DNA of 64,000 bases from positions 1-64,000 of the forward strand of contig NZ_CP046155.1 of NCBI RefSeq assembly GCF_016403105.1. Reading direction: 5' to 3'. The position numbers and the translations under genes are program-made. A model generated the notes under the pieces. That model worked only from the letters and a program-made list of their open reading frames with translations, ran no database searches and was not told the DNA's origin. Of the stretch, positions 1-8,596 are shown piece after piece (within the stretch, counting starts at the first letter, position 1; each line of letters begins with the position of its first letter). The stretch is from Leptolyngbya sp. BL0902. GTDB taxonomy: Bacteria; Cyanobacteriota; Cyanobacteriia; Phormidesmidales; Phormidesmidaceae.

Positions 1-126
1 GCCTAAATCTAGGGCAAGGTTGCCAGTCTGGGCTTTAATGGATTGCTTAATTTGGCTGAGGGATTGCTCCGTTTTGGTGAGCGTTAAGCTACCTCTTAGT
101 TCGATGATTAGCAGGTTTTGGTGCAT
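1..126 (-). CDS. Partial CDS, possible STAS-like domain, runs off window
   Basis: A minus-strand frame opens at an ATG at 126 and stays open to the window edge (42 codons seen). The peptide begins MHQNLLIIELRGSLTL and continues into an amphipathic helix and a hydrophobic strand ending LALDLG. This beta-alpha-beta pattern resembles the start of STAS/anti-sigma-antagonist domains, but the fragment is too short to be sure. It lies 24 bases downstream of the pentapeptide/HNH fusion gene on the same strand, so the two are probably co-transcribed. The function is unassigned; the STAS idea is inference from the hydrophobic pattern only. Confidence 0.45.
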   Translation of the reverse strand, partial: MHQNLLIIELRGSLTLTKTEQSLSQIKQSIKAQTGNLALDLG

Positions 127-150
127 ATTTTTATCGAGAATAGAGTCGGC

Positions 151-3100
151 CTAGTTGCTAATACTGAGGACACGGGCTTCAGGATTCCACTCCACAAGAA
201 TGGCTAGATCTTTTAGATCCCCTGCTCGGAGGTACGTATTCCCCTGGTAGTCAATGGAGTGGGACAAATCGAGATCCGAAATCGCCCCATTCAAGGCGGC
301 CACTCCGGCTTGGGGAACGTAGGCTCTATGATCCACAATGAGGCCACCTGAGGGCCAGTCGCGACCGTTGACACTCAGCTGGATGGGGTCGATGTCCATC
401 GACTGACAACAGTCTAGAATGGCCGTCCGAGACTGGGCGTCCCACTCCACAGATGTCCCAGAATCTGCCAGGTAGGCCAAGCTAACGTAGGGCTGGCCTT
501 GGTATGGACGCTGGTACTCCCTCGGTACGTCTTCCTCCACCAAGCCCCACCGCTGGGCAGACTCCAAGGCTACATAGGCTTTTTGATCCATCAAGACGCC
601 CTGCTGGTTGTAGCGCACCTCACCGACCCGAAGGTTAATGCGGTGGGCCAAGTCAGAACTCACTTGCGCTGGAGGAGAAGCCGAGGGGGCGTCTCCAGTT
701 TTAGCAATCAGCGGATAGCGCCAAATCCCGACCACCAGACCGATCAAAGCTACACTGCCTAGTCCCAGCGTCGCGACTATGGGCAGGATAGGCCAGGTTC
801 GCCCTGCGGCAGCAGTTGGAGCCGCACTGGTGGCCCCTGGCACTAGGGGCTGTTCTGGGGAGGGGGGCCTATTTTGGTAGTCAGCATCATACCAGCGACA
901 AGCCTGCAACTGTTGGGTTAGGCCCTCAACCCTAGGCTGATAGATTTTTTGATCGGGCATGGTGATCGGGCGACCCTGCAACGGGCCATAGTCCGAATCG
1001 AGCAAGGATGGAGCCAATAATACCCGGTAGGTTTCGGGGTGAATGGCCAATAGCTTGAGATCGTACAGGGTTTTGAGGTCAGACCTTAGCACTAGGCATT
1101 GGGAGGGGTGGTCATCCCGATGGTGATCCTGGCTAGCCACCAAAGCAATGTCTAACAGCGGTTGAACATCGCAGCCCGTAATGGCACATCGCCCATGGTA
1201 GAGATCGAGCACCTTCCGCTGAAGGGAATATTGCACCCGTCGCCCTAGGGCCGCCTGAATAGACTGCACCACGCGGGTGTTCATGGCGGGGGTAGCCTTG
1301 GCGGCGGCAAAGGTGGATGGTGCCGTGGGCGAGGCGTTAGGCGCTGTCGGCGTGGCCTCTGTCTGTTCGGCGCTAGGGGTGGCAATGGGATTAGCGCTAG
1401 GGGTGGTGCTAGGGTCAGCGATGGGGGTGGTGCTAGGGTTAGCGATGGGGGCCAAGTTCACCACAGACTCCCCAGCGGCGGCAACGTCCCCGGAGAGGGG
1501 GGCGGCACCACCAGCGGGATCAACAGCGGAGTCTTCGGGCAGGACAAAGCAGGTTTCCTCCTCCTCCGTCGCCTCAGCCTCCATGACGTCGGCTCCAGCA
1601 ATCTCTATTCCCACCACCTCATCGGCAAGAAAATCCGAGGTCGCCTGCGGTCTGGCCTCCAACCCTTGGTAGCCGAGGAAGCTCTGATCCTGGTAGTCCT
1701 GGGCCAGATAGTCCTGGCTGGAAGGAGACTCTACGGTGGGCATCTCGGGGGAGGCCAGGGAGAAGGGGTTCTCTGCCCCAGACAAAGCATCCCCATCCAC
1801 CGCTGCCGCTGCCGGGTCGTCCACCCTAGCCTTAGTATCTTGGAAGCCCAGAAATAGGGTCTCTTCCTCGGATAATGGCGGACTCGCCACCTCGGTATCC
1901 AGGGGGACAATGGAGGGGTATTCTGCCAAAGCATCCACGGGAGAATCGACAGCGGTAAGGCTTGATTCATGGAAGGGATCGGTAGCATCTGGGGCGACAA
2001 AAGCTGCGGCAGTGAGGTCTTCAGCCTCTAGAGGTGCATGGTGGTCTGAAGCGGTAGACCATGGAGCGTTGGAGTCGGTCAGGTTGAGGCCATTGTCTGA
2101 AGCTATTCTATGGAATGTGGGAGCATCATCCATGGAAGCACCCAAGGGAAAGAGCGGTAGGGTAGCTTCATCTAAAGGTTCAATCGCTAAGTTTTCAGGA
2201 TCGATTGGCTCTGTGTTTTCAAGCAAGTCCGGGGTGCCAAAGAAGACTTCAGCCTGGGGATGCTGGGCCTGATGATCATCCTGATCGCCATGGACATCAG
2301 CCTCTCCCATGGCAATGGCATCAATGGCCTCTAGCGCATCTCGATACAGGGCTTCATCGTAGAGCTCAGCGTCTACCTCCTCTTCGGCATACGGGTCTCC
2401 ACTGCCGTCCAAGTCGTGATCTGTGGCGATATCCTCTCCGCCATGGGAGGGTTCAGGATTGGCGTATTCAACGAGGGAAAAATCAGATCCTACCTTGCTT
2501 GAGCTCAGGTCAATTTCAGGGGAAAAACCCGATTGGGTGCTAGGGCTGGCCCCTGCACTGATGGAAGCCTCCTCATCGAGATAGTTCTGCGACACAGACT
2601 CTACCAAGAATGGGTTCGTTTCTTCCTCCGCTGCGTATTCGTAATCCTGAGCATCTCCCGCTTTGAGGTAAAGACCTTGATCAGAAGTCTGGGAGTTGTG
2701 ATCATCCTGAACAGGCTCATCTGCGGTAGTATCGCCCCCCCCAGGATATTCCCATCCCGGTACAGATCCTCCGAAATTAGCGCTGAAATCTCGATTTTCG
2801 CTCAACCAACGCTGCCCAGCTAAGCTTTCGGGCAGGATGGTTTCTGTGAGATCCACATCGCTGAGATCCACATCGCTGAGATCCACGTTGCTAAGGTTTG
2901 CACCCCTCAAATTTGCACCGCCTAGGACAACATTACTCAGGATTGAGCCTGAAAAATCTACTCCGCTGAGGTTGGTGCCCGCAAAGATGCAGTGGGTCAG
3001 ATTGGCCTTTCGCAGGCTGGCACCGCTGAGGTTAGCCCCACTCAGAATCGCCCCGGTTAGGTTGGCGTCAATCAGCTTTGCTCTTACCAGATCAGCCGCA

Positions 3101-3375
3101 ATCAGGTTAGTTTGGGTTAAGTTAGCTGAGGTTAGATCAACGTGATTAAGGGTTGCTCCAGCCAGGTTTGCATGGCTCAAGTTAGCCCTTTGAAGAATGG
3201 ATTCCTCTAGGCTAATCATCGTGAGCTTGGCATGGGCTAGATCGCCATCTCGAAGATCAAGGTTATGGAAGTGTCGTCGCCCGTCAGCGTATTCTTCCAG
3301 GAGGGTTTTGACGGGTATGGACGTTGGATTTTCTGAACCGTGGGAAAAATTAAATTCTGAATGGGGAAATCGCAT
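151..3375 (-). CDS. Pentapeptide-repeat / HNH-like / transmembrane fusion protein
   Basis: This 1074-residue protein has five visible parts. Residues about 35-185 are pentapeptide repeats of the A(N/D)Lxx type (for example ANLSHANLAGATL), expected to form a right-handed beta helix. Residues about 190-700 are an acidic, Ser/Thr/Pro-rich, probably disordered linker with NPF and DPF tripeptides. Residues about 715-800 resemble the HNH_2 family: the core YHGRCAITGC and the tail LRSDLKTLYD are recognisable, but the usual AH and LRADLH histidines are replaced (DIALV, SDLK), so nuclease activity is doubtful. A hydrophobic segment follows at about 863-888. The last 165 residues hold two copies of a fold reminiscent of copper-amine-oxidase-N/stalk domains. 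The start is the ATG at 3375. The pentapeptide part is certain; the other domain names are by motif recall. Confidence 0.85.
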   Translation of the reverse strand: MRFPHSEFNFSHGSENPTSIPVKTLLEEYADGRRHFHNLDLRDGDLAHAKLTMISLEESILQRANLSHANLAGATLNHVDLTSANLTQTNLIAADLVRAKLIDANLTGAILSGANLSGASLRKANLTHCIFAGTNLSGVDFSGSILSNVVLGGANLRGANLSNVDLSDVDLSDVDLTETILPESLAGQRWLSENRDFSANFGGSVPGWEYPGGGDTTADEPVQDDHNSQTSDQGLYLKAGDAQDYEYAAEEETNPFLVESVSQNYLDEEASISAGASPSTQSGFSPEIDLSSSKVGSDFSLVEYANPEPSHGGEDIATDHDLDGSGDPYAEEEVDAELYDEALYRDALEAIDAIAMGEADVHGDQDDHQAQHPQAEVFFGTPDLLENTEPIDPENLAIEPLDEATLPLFPLGASMDDAPTFHRIASDNGLNLTDSNAPWSTASDHHAPLEAEDLTAAAFVAPDATDPFHESSLTAVDSPVDALAEYPSIVPLDTEVASPPLSEEETLFLGFQDTKARVDDPAAAAVDGDALSGAENPFSLASPEMPTVESPSSQDYLAQDYQDQSFLGYQGLEARPQATSDFLADEVVGIEIAGADVMEAEATEEEETCFVLPEDSAVDPAGGAAPLSGDVAAAGESVVNLAPIANPSTTPIADPSTTPSANPIATPSAEQTEATPTAPNASPTAPSTFAAAKATPAMNTRVVQSIQAALGRRVQYSLQRKVLDLYHGRCAITGCDVQPLLDIALVASQDHHRDDHPSQCLVLRSDLKTLYDLKLLAIHPETYRVLLAPSLLDSDYGPLQGRPITMPDQKIYQPRVEGLTQQLQACRWYDADYQNRPPSPEQPLVPGATSAAPTAAAGRTWPILPIVATLGLGSVALIGLVVGIWRYPLIAKTGDAPSASPPAQVSSDLAHRINLRVGEVRYNQQGVLMDQKAYVALESAQRWGLVEEDVPREYQRPYQGQPYVSLAYLADSGTSVEWDAQSRTAILDCCQSMDIDPIQLSVNGRDWPSGGLIVDHRAYVPQAGVAALNGAISDLDLSHSIDYQGNTYLRAGDLKDLAILVEWNPEARVLSISN

Positions 3376-3682
3376 AGGACATCGAGATTTAAAAAGTGTA
3401 AGAAATGATAAATTGTGGGATTTTCTCGGTATGAATTTGATGCTCAGGCAATTTTATGTAGATGGTTGTGAGAAGGAAGGAGCGCACCCATCCTCAGCGG
3501 TCGCGCTTGATGCGGAGGGACGACAAAATGCCGTAGCCGTTCATCGCCGTTGAACCATAGCCCTCGAAAAGGCGATAGGCCACCTTTCGGACGACTCTCC
3601 CGCTAGGATATGAGGACTATCGCTAGACATCATAGAACCGTCTTCCTATAGTCTACAGCGAGGGATAGGGGGAAACAGGATT
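3376..3682. other. Intergenic region, no gene seen
   Basis: About 300 bases upstream of the pentapeptide/HNH gene. It is more A+T-rich next to that gene (3380-3440), where its promoter should lie, but I find no convincing -35/-10 pair. Short frames here have no protein-like character. Confidence 0.5.
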
Positions 3683-3871
3683 CTAAAACCAGATGCTGAG
3701 CCCCAGACTTCCGAGGATCTGACGATGAATCTGACGATTAACGTATTCTAGTTCCGCTAACCCTAGAATACCCAGCGGTGGCTCAGTATTAATAGGTTCA
3801 TCACGTTCATCACGTTCATAAAAATTAGGGAAGGCCAGCGACGGATCTTCGGGCTCCTGGCGATATAGCAT
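3683..3871 (-). CDS. Small hypothetical protein (62 aa)
   Basis: The minus-strand frame starts at an ATG at 3871; a TTG at 3916 would give 77 residues. The product is acidic at its N-terminus (RQEPEDPSLAFPNFYERD) and ends with a more hydrophobic segment (QILGSLGLSIWF). A 9-base direct repeat inside it encodes the ERDERDEP stretch. It is divergent from the pheT-like gene. I do not recognise a family, and the frame could be fortuitous; the ordered composition and lack of a competing frame are the only support. Confidence 0.4.
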   Translation of the reverse strand: MLYRQEPEDPSLAFPNFYERDERDEPINTEPPLGILGLAELEYVNRQIHRQILGSLGLSIWF

Positions 3872-3972
3872 GGGAGCAGTGGGAGGGTTCTGAGCTTGTC
3901 CTTGAACGGCTCCCAATCTGGGTTGAGCGCTTTTGGTTGACCGCCCCGCCCCTCTATTTACGGTTTTGACCC

Positions 3973-5601
3973 ATGCCTACGGTTACGTTTCCCCTGTCCT
4001 ACCTGCGGCGTCTTGCCCACATGCCCCTCGCTGAGATCGAAGCCCAAGCGTTTAACTATGGCTTGGAGGTGTCTCTGGGCGAGTTAGATCTTGATGTGGA
4101 GGTGACGGCTGAGCGCCCTGACCTGCTGGCGGCTGAGGGCTTTATGCGAGCTATGAATATCTACAGCGGCCAGCCCCGCTTGGTATCGGATACCCTAGCC
4201 GACTCGGGCTATCGGGTAACGGTGGAGCCAGCGGTGTTGGGGCTGCGTCCATACTTGGCGGCGCTGGTGGTGCGTCAGGCCCACCTTCAGGATGGCGGAT
4301 TGGAGGTGTTGATGCAGTTTCAGGAAAAGGTCACTCAGACCTTTGGCCGTCAGCGCAAAAAAATCGCCATTGGCATCTATGACCTCGATGGTCTGACGGG
4401 CCACCTCACCTACACCGCCCGTCCTAAGACTGACCTGACCTTCGTGCCCCTGGGGGAAACGGCCCCGATCACCGCTGCCGATATCCTCGATCACCATCCC
4501 GCCGGACAACTCTATGGCTCCACCCTTCCAGCGGGGGAGATGGTGCCCGTGCTCCATGACGCCGAGGGCCAAATTCTCTCGATGCCGCCCATCATCAACG
4601 CGGCGGGGGTCGGAGAAATTTCGGCCACCACCCGTCACCTGTTCATTGATATCACCGGAATTTTGCCCCAAACGGTGCAGGAGACCGCCAACCTTTTAGC
4701 CCATAATTTCCTGGATACTGGGGCTGAGGTGCAGACGGTCACGGTGACAACCCCCACCGGAACCCACATTACCCCTAGCCTTGCCCGTCGCGCCGTCCCC
4801 TTTTCCGCCCGCTTTCTCAACGAGATTATGGGATCGGCCATTCCCAAGGCCAAGTTGGGGCAGGTGCTTGCCCGCATGGATTTGACCGTGAGCGGCACCC
4901 ATGAAGTCTATGTACCCACCTACCGCACCGACCTTCTCAGCCAGGTGGACTTGGCTGGAGACCTGATGGTGGCGCTTGGATTAGACCACTTTCAGGCCGA
5001 GCCCCTCTCCGTGAAGTTTCACCTGGGCCAAGCCGACGACCTGCGGCAGTTTGTGTTTCGGGTGGGCGATCTGTCCCAGCGCCTGGGGCTGATGGAGGTG
5101 AAGGGTCACGTCCTCACCGACCCCACCCTGCTAGATTGGTTTGCCGACCAATACCTGCAAACCAGCAATGCCAAAAGCCGCACCTACAGCGCCACCCGCA
5201 CCACCCTTCAGGTTGGGCTGCTGGAGGTATTGTCTCGCAATATCCAGGCCCCCAAGCCCATCAACCTCTACGAAACCGGGGAAGTGCTGCGCCTCACCGC
5301 GGCTGGAGAAGGCGCAGAATCCCAAGCCTGGGGCTTTGCCAGTTTAGATGCCCGCGCCTCCTTCTCGACGGCCAAAGCCTACATCCAAACCCTACTGCGG
5401 GCCTTGGGGATCACCTACACCCTCACCGCCGGACACCAACCCTACTACATTCCAGGGCGATCAGCCCAGGTGCAGGTGGAAGGAGAAACCATCGGCGAGT
5501 TTGGTGAAATTCACCCCCGCCTGCTCAATCGGTTTTCCTTCCCAGAGCCCATTGCCATGGGTGAACTCAACCTCAGCCAGATCTACCGCCTGACCCCCTA
5601 G
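3973..5601 (+). CDS. Phenylalanyl-tRNA synthetase beta subunit-like protein, archaeal/eukaryotic type
   Basis: The 542-residue product matches the domain plan of archaeal/eukaryotic PheT (about 540-560 aa) rather than the roughly 800-residue bacterial subunit. Visible signatures are the N-terminal ERPDLLAAEGFMRAM, the B3/4 region with KIAIGIYDLDGL and FVPLGE, the stretch MPPIINAAGVGEIS followed by FIDITG, a B5-like segment (VPTYRTDLLSQVDLAGD), and the C-terminal catalytic-like fold with LYETGEV, YIPGRSAQV and IGEFGEIHP. The bacterial N-terminal OB-fold tRNA-binding domain and the C-terminal anticodon-binding domain are absent. No pheS lies nearby; the gene stands alone between minus-strand genes. 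In the family the beta subunit works only in an (alpha-beta)2 complex and carries the editing site. A role here in Phe-tRNA synthesis or trans-editing is inference. The start is the ATG at 3973 (MPTVTFPLSYL), typical of the family. Confidence 0.88.
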   Translation: MPTVTFPLSYLRRLAHMPLAEIEAQAFNYGLEVSLGELDLDVEVTAERPDLLAAEGFMRAMNIYSGQPRLVSDTLADSGYRVTVEPAVLGLRPYLAALVVRQAHLQDGGLEVLMQFQEKVTQTFGRQRKKIAIGIYDLDGLTGHLTYTARPKTDLTFVPLGETAPITAADILDHHPAGQLYGSTLPAGEMVPVLHDAEGQILSMPPIINAAGVGEISATTRHLFIDITGILPQTVQETANLLAHNFLDTGAEVQTVTVTTPTGTHITPSLARRAVPFSARFLNEIMGSAIPKAKLGQVLARMDLTVSGTHEVYVPTYRTDLLSQVDLAGDLMVALGLDHFQAEPLSVKFHLGQADDLRQFVFRVGDLSQRLGLMEVKGHVLTDPTLLDWFADQYLQTSNAKSRTYSATRTTLQVGLLEVLSRNIQAPKPINLYETGEVLRLTAAGEGAESQAWGFASLDARASFSTAKAYIQTLLRALGITYTLTAGHQPYYIPGRSAQVQVEGETIGEFGEIHPRLLNRFSFPEPIAMGELNLSQIYRLTP

Positions 5602-5678
5602 CCCTGCGCCTATCCCCGCCGCCCGCCTCAGCTATGTCGCCATCCAGCGGCGGATCGGGGCATCGGCCAGAACGCGAA

Positions 5679-5885
5679 TTAGTAGCTGAGTTTGAGGGCG
5701 TTGACGGGCACCTCATCCCAGGAATCTACGGTGCGGAGTTGGGCGACCCAGCCAGCCTCCCGCTGCTCGTCACTGAGATTTTCCACAAAGGACTGGTGGC
5801 AGGCTTGGGCCTGGGCTTCATTGGCGCAGGCAATGCAGGAGTAGATGATGCCAGAGGGATCGATTTGCTCGTTGATCCAAATCAT
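5679..5885 (-). CDS. Conserved small cyanobacterial-type hypothetical protein (68 aa)
   Basis: The frame begins MIWINEQIDPSGIIYSC and ends WDEVPVNALKLSY. An in-frame upstream start at 5936 would add 17 residues of low-complexity character, so the internal ATG at 5885 is preferred. It has two close cysteines (SCIAC) and a compact mixed composition typical of a folded small protein. It lies downstream of hmpF on the same strand (95 bases away), or could be its own unit. I recall similar small proteins in cyanobacteria but no established function. Confidence 0.65.
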   Translation of the reverse strand: MIWINEQIDPSGIIYSCIACANEAQAQACHQSFVENLSDEQREAGWVAQLRTVDSWDEVPVNALKLSY

Positions 5886-5980
5886 GGGCCGGAAAACCCC
5901 ACTAGGGCGCGAAGGACAATGGTTTAACCGTATCATGGGGCCGATGGGCCACCGTGGCTGCAGGCATCGGGCCGCCGCCG

Positions 5981-7741
5981 CTAAGACGCTGCCATTTGGT
6001 GGGTGGCGGCGTTCACCGCATTCATCACCGCTTGGCGCAGTTCAGCAATGGCCTGGAGTTGGTAGTCGTTAAACTCTTGCACCTTTGTGACGCCGTTAGT
6101 CAGGGTTTCGATGGACTGCCGCAGACCGTTGCTGCTGTCTTGAGCCGGGTTGAGCAGTTCTTCGCACACCGCGAGCTTCCCGGTTAGGGCGGCCAAGTCC
6201 TGCTGGCGCTGGCGCAGTTCCGCCTCAAAGGTCTCAATCGCGGTGCGGCGGGCGGCCAAGTCCTGTTCTTGGGCGGCTAGGGCTTCCTTTTGTTGGCCAA
6301 TGCTTTCCTGGGCTTGTTTGGCCGCTGCCTCCAGCGCCTGTATTGCCTCAACGGTCTGCTGCCGCTGTTCATCCACAGCATTGAGGAGGGGCTCTAGATT
6401 CACCGCATTCACCGGAGTTTCCTCTACCGTATGCCCCTGCCGTCGCCGCAGAACCGCCTGGTGCTGGCTGAGAATTTCCTCCCGCTCTAGGAGGTTCCGC
6501 CGCTGACCCACCAGGGTTTCGTTCAGCATCTGGTAGCGATCCTGCTCTTCCTCCAGCTCCGTCTCAATTTGCAGGCGCTCAAAGTCGTTGGCCTGCTCCA
6601 TTTTGGCCTTAATCTCCTCAATCGCCTGCCGCTCAAGGGCCAGTTCCTCTTCTTGATCCGACACAAAGCGGGACACCTTTTCCATATCCTTCTCTAGATC
6701 GGCCACCATGGTCGCCAGATCGTCTAGGGCCATAGCCTCCAGGGCCGCCACGTCTACCTTTTTGCTCAGGCGCACCTTATCGCTGGTGTTCAGCAGGTCG
6801 TAGAGTTGCTGGTGCAGGTTGCCCTGGGTCTGAAGGGTTTGGGAAAGCTGCTGGATCTGATCCTGCTGATGCTTGAGCGCTTGCTGGCGCAGCTTCAAAT
6901 CTTCGCGCTGAGCCGTCAAGGCCGCTTCGGACTGGTGCCAATCGGCCCACCGCTGCACCAGGTCAATCCGCTGCTGATCAATGTCCTGCTGCTGACGATC
7001 CAGATCTTGGCGCTGGTTCTCTAAGGTTTGGCGATAGTCGCTGAGCAGACTTTGGTGATAGGTCAGCCCATCGGTGGCATTGGCGAGGGGCTCCCGCAGG
7101 GCCTCCATGGGCATGACGGCCTCGGCAAGGCGATTGAGCACCCCCTGAATTTGATCTACCTGGGCCTGATCAAGCCCTGCCGCCGGGGTTGCCTCTGCCT
7201 GCCGCTCTTCGAGCTGCCGCATTTGGCCGTTGAGCTGGGCCCACGCCCCTTCCAAATCCTGGTTCTTGCGGTCTAGATCTTCCTTTTCTTGGGCCAAGGT
7301 TTGTTGCAGGGTCTCCAGTTCTTGCCGCTGGGCCTCTAGTTTTTCTAGGTCGGCTTCCGCCTGCTCCAACTGCTCTTGGCGGGACTCAATCTCCATCTCC
7401 CGCCGATTCAACTCCTGACTTTGGAAGGTGAGGGACTGCTTCCACTGCTCGATCTCCTCCTCCTGGGTCTTTGATTTTTTGCTGAGGTTCGAGAAGGTTT
7501 GCAGAATGTTGGTGAGGGTGCGTCCGGCTTCGTAGTGGCGCTGAATCTGACGACTGCCGCTCACCTCCACCATCACCAAAGCCCCAGCATTGTAGGAAGC
7601 ATCGTCGGGGGCTGTGAGCGTCTCTTCGCCCGTCACCGCACTCCAGCTATACTCGTTGCGCTGGCAGGCGAGCAACTTGAACTCAGGCTTGCCGCTGCTG
7701 ATAAATCCGGTCTTTTTCTGGACTTCTGCTAAGTACAGCAC
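5981..7741 (-). CDS. hmpF: Pilus motility/taxis coiled-coil protein HmpF
   Basis: The N-terminal module of about 85 residues begins MLYLAEVQKK and is followed by some 490 residues of nearly continuous coiled coil rich in E, Q, L and R. This is the architecture of HmpF, a cyanobacterial protein needed for type IV pilus-driven gliding of hormogonia, which is known to act with pili at cell poles. The gene is divergent from a PatA/CheY/CheW/MCP/CheA cluster, the same arrangement recalled for the Nostoc punctiforme hmp locus. The start is a GTG at 7741 preceded by a GAGGA-like site. Family identity rests on the N-terminus, the coiled coil and the context together. Confidence 0.88.
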   Translation of the reverse strand: MLYLAEVQKKTGFISSGKPEFKLLACQRNEYSWSAVTGEETLTAPDDASYNAGALVMVEVSGSRQIQRHYEAGRTLTNILQTFSNLSKKSKTQEEEIEQWKQSLTFQSQELNRREMEIESRQEQLEQAEADLEKLEAQRQELETLQQTLAQEKEDLDRKNQDLEGAWAQLNGQMRQLEERQAEATPAAGLDQAQVDQIQGVLNRLAEAVMPMEALREPLANATDGLTYHQSLLSDYRQTLENQRQDLDRQQQDIDQQRIDLVQRWADWHQSEAALTAQREDLKLRQQALKHQQDQIQQLSQTLQTQGNLHQQLYDLLNTSDKVRLSKKVDVAALEAMALDDLATMVADLEKDMEKVSRFVSDQEEELALERQAIEEIKAKMEQANDFERLQIETELEEEQDRYQMLNETLVGQRRNLLEREEILSQHQAVLRRRQGHTVEETPVNAVNLEPLLNAVDEQRQQTVEAIQALEAAAKQAQESIGQQKEALAAQEQDLAARRTAIETFEAELRQRQQDLAALTGKLAVCEELLNPAQDSSNGLRQSIETLTNGVTKVQEFNDYQLQAIAELRQAVMNAVNAATHQMAAS

Positions 7742-8431
7742 GCTGGTTGATCCTCGATACTTAAAACGTGAAGAAAATTAAATCTAGGGCTAAATCTAAG
7801 GGGTGAACGGGGGGTGCCAAGACCTCGGTGGACAGACCCTCGGGTTGCCCAGGGAGCAACCGCGCTCTGCCGTTCAGTAACCCGGTGTCTGCACCGCTAC
7901 CATCCTGCCGAAGCCGACGTGAATGAACTTGCCATGGGCCTTCATTTTGTGTGGAGATAGCGCAGCGGAGCCCAAGTGGAGCGATGGATGCATCCCAGAT
8001 ATGCCTCCAGGCAGTAGGGCCATCTCCCTCTTTCCCTCCCTCTCCCTCTAAAGTATATCCATTAGACACCAAGGGCGACGGCCCAGGGACAGATCCCCCC
8101 AGACCGACGCGCCTCAGGGGGAATCTTAACGAATTTTGCCCCCTGCCATCGCTCACCGGGGAAACTTCCCCAAGCCCATCCCTCGTAGTGGCCATTCTGG
8201 GCCGCTGGGTACCCTCCACAGGCGACTGTTGGGCCAAGTTTAGGTCAGTCTAGCGGCAGGTCTAGGGGATCTGAGCCCGCAGGGCATAGTCTGATGTGTT
8301 AGGAAATTTTGATAGTTGAGTGGATAGCGGTGCGGAGAAGCGTTGGGGGATTGCCGGGGGACTTCCCTGCCACCCAACCAGAATCACGGCCAGGGTCATC
8401 ATCCACCGTGACCGTCAGAAGTCACCCCCAG

Positions 8432-8468
8432 ACATGTGCATCAAAACCCCCACACATGTGCATCAAAA
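8432..8468 (+). repeat. Pair of direct repeats, likely operator upstream of hmpA
   Basis: ACATGTGCATCAAAA occurs at 8432-8446 and again at 8454-8468, start-to-start 22 bases, about two helical turns. Each copy holds the palindrome ACATGT. A TATACT hexamer follows 13 bases after the second copy. The geometry suggests two protein molecules bound on one face of the DNA near the promoter. No known regulator is recognised. Confidence 0.55.
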
Positions 8469-8481
8469 ACAGTATCGCGCC

Positions 8482-8487
8482 TATACT
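8482..8487 (+). promoter_or_regulatory. Candidate -10 element for hmpA
   Basis: TATACT lies 109 bases upstream of the hmpA ATG and just downstream of the direct repeats. No good -35 is found at the usual distance; the second repeat occupies that position, which would fit an activator-dependent promoter. This is inference. Confidence 0.35.
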
Positions 8488-8596
8488 AGAAGTAAGCTAG
8501 CGGCCCCTAAGCCGACGGGTAGCCTCTCCTCCGCTTTACCTTCGACCGCGCTATCGACCTTCTCTCACCTGTCTTTCCTCTACATTGTGTTGCTGC

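Larger units (their letters stand above)
7742..8596. promoter_or_regulatory. Divergent control region between hmpF and hmpA
   Basis: About 850 bases without a convincing gene separate the divergent hmpF and hmpA starts, long for such a locus. It contains a short direct repeat next to hmpF (TAAATCTAGG / TAAATCTAAG near 7779-7800), a pyrimidine-rich stretch (8020-8050), and a pair of 15-base direct repeats upstream of hmpA (8432-8468). Frames across 7761-8253 look like antisense shadows with no family features. The region should hold promoters for both arms of the taxis locus. Confidence 0.6.

Noticed and set aside
7761-8253. Overlapping frames on both strands in the hmpF-hmpA gap (158 and 100 codons)
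   Set aside because: Composition is Pro/Ser/Gly/Arg-rich without family features; the region is better explained as control DNA.
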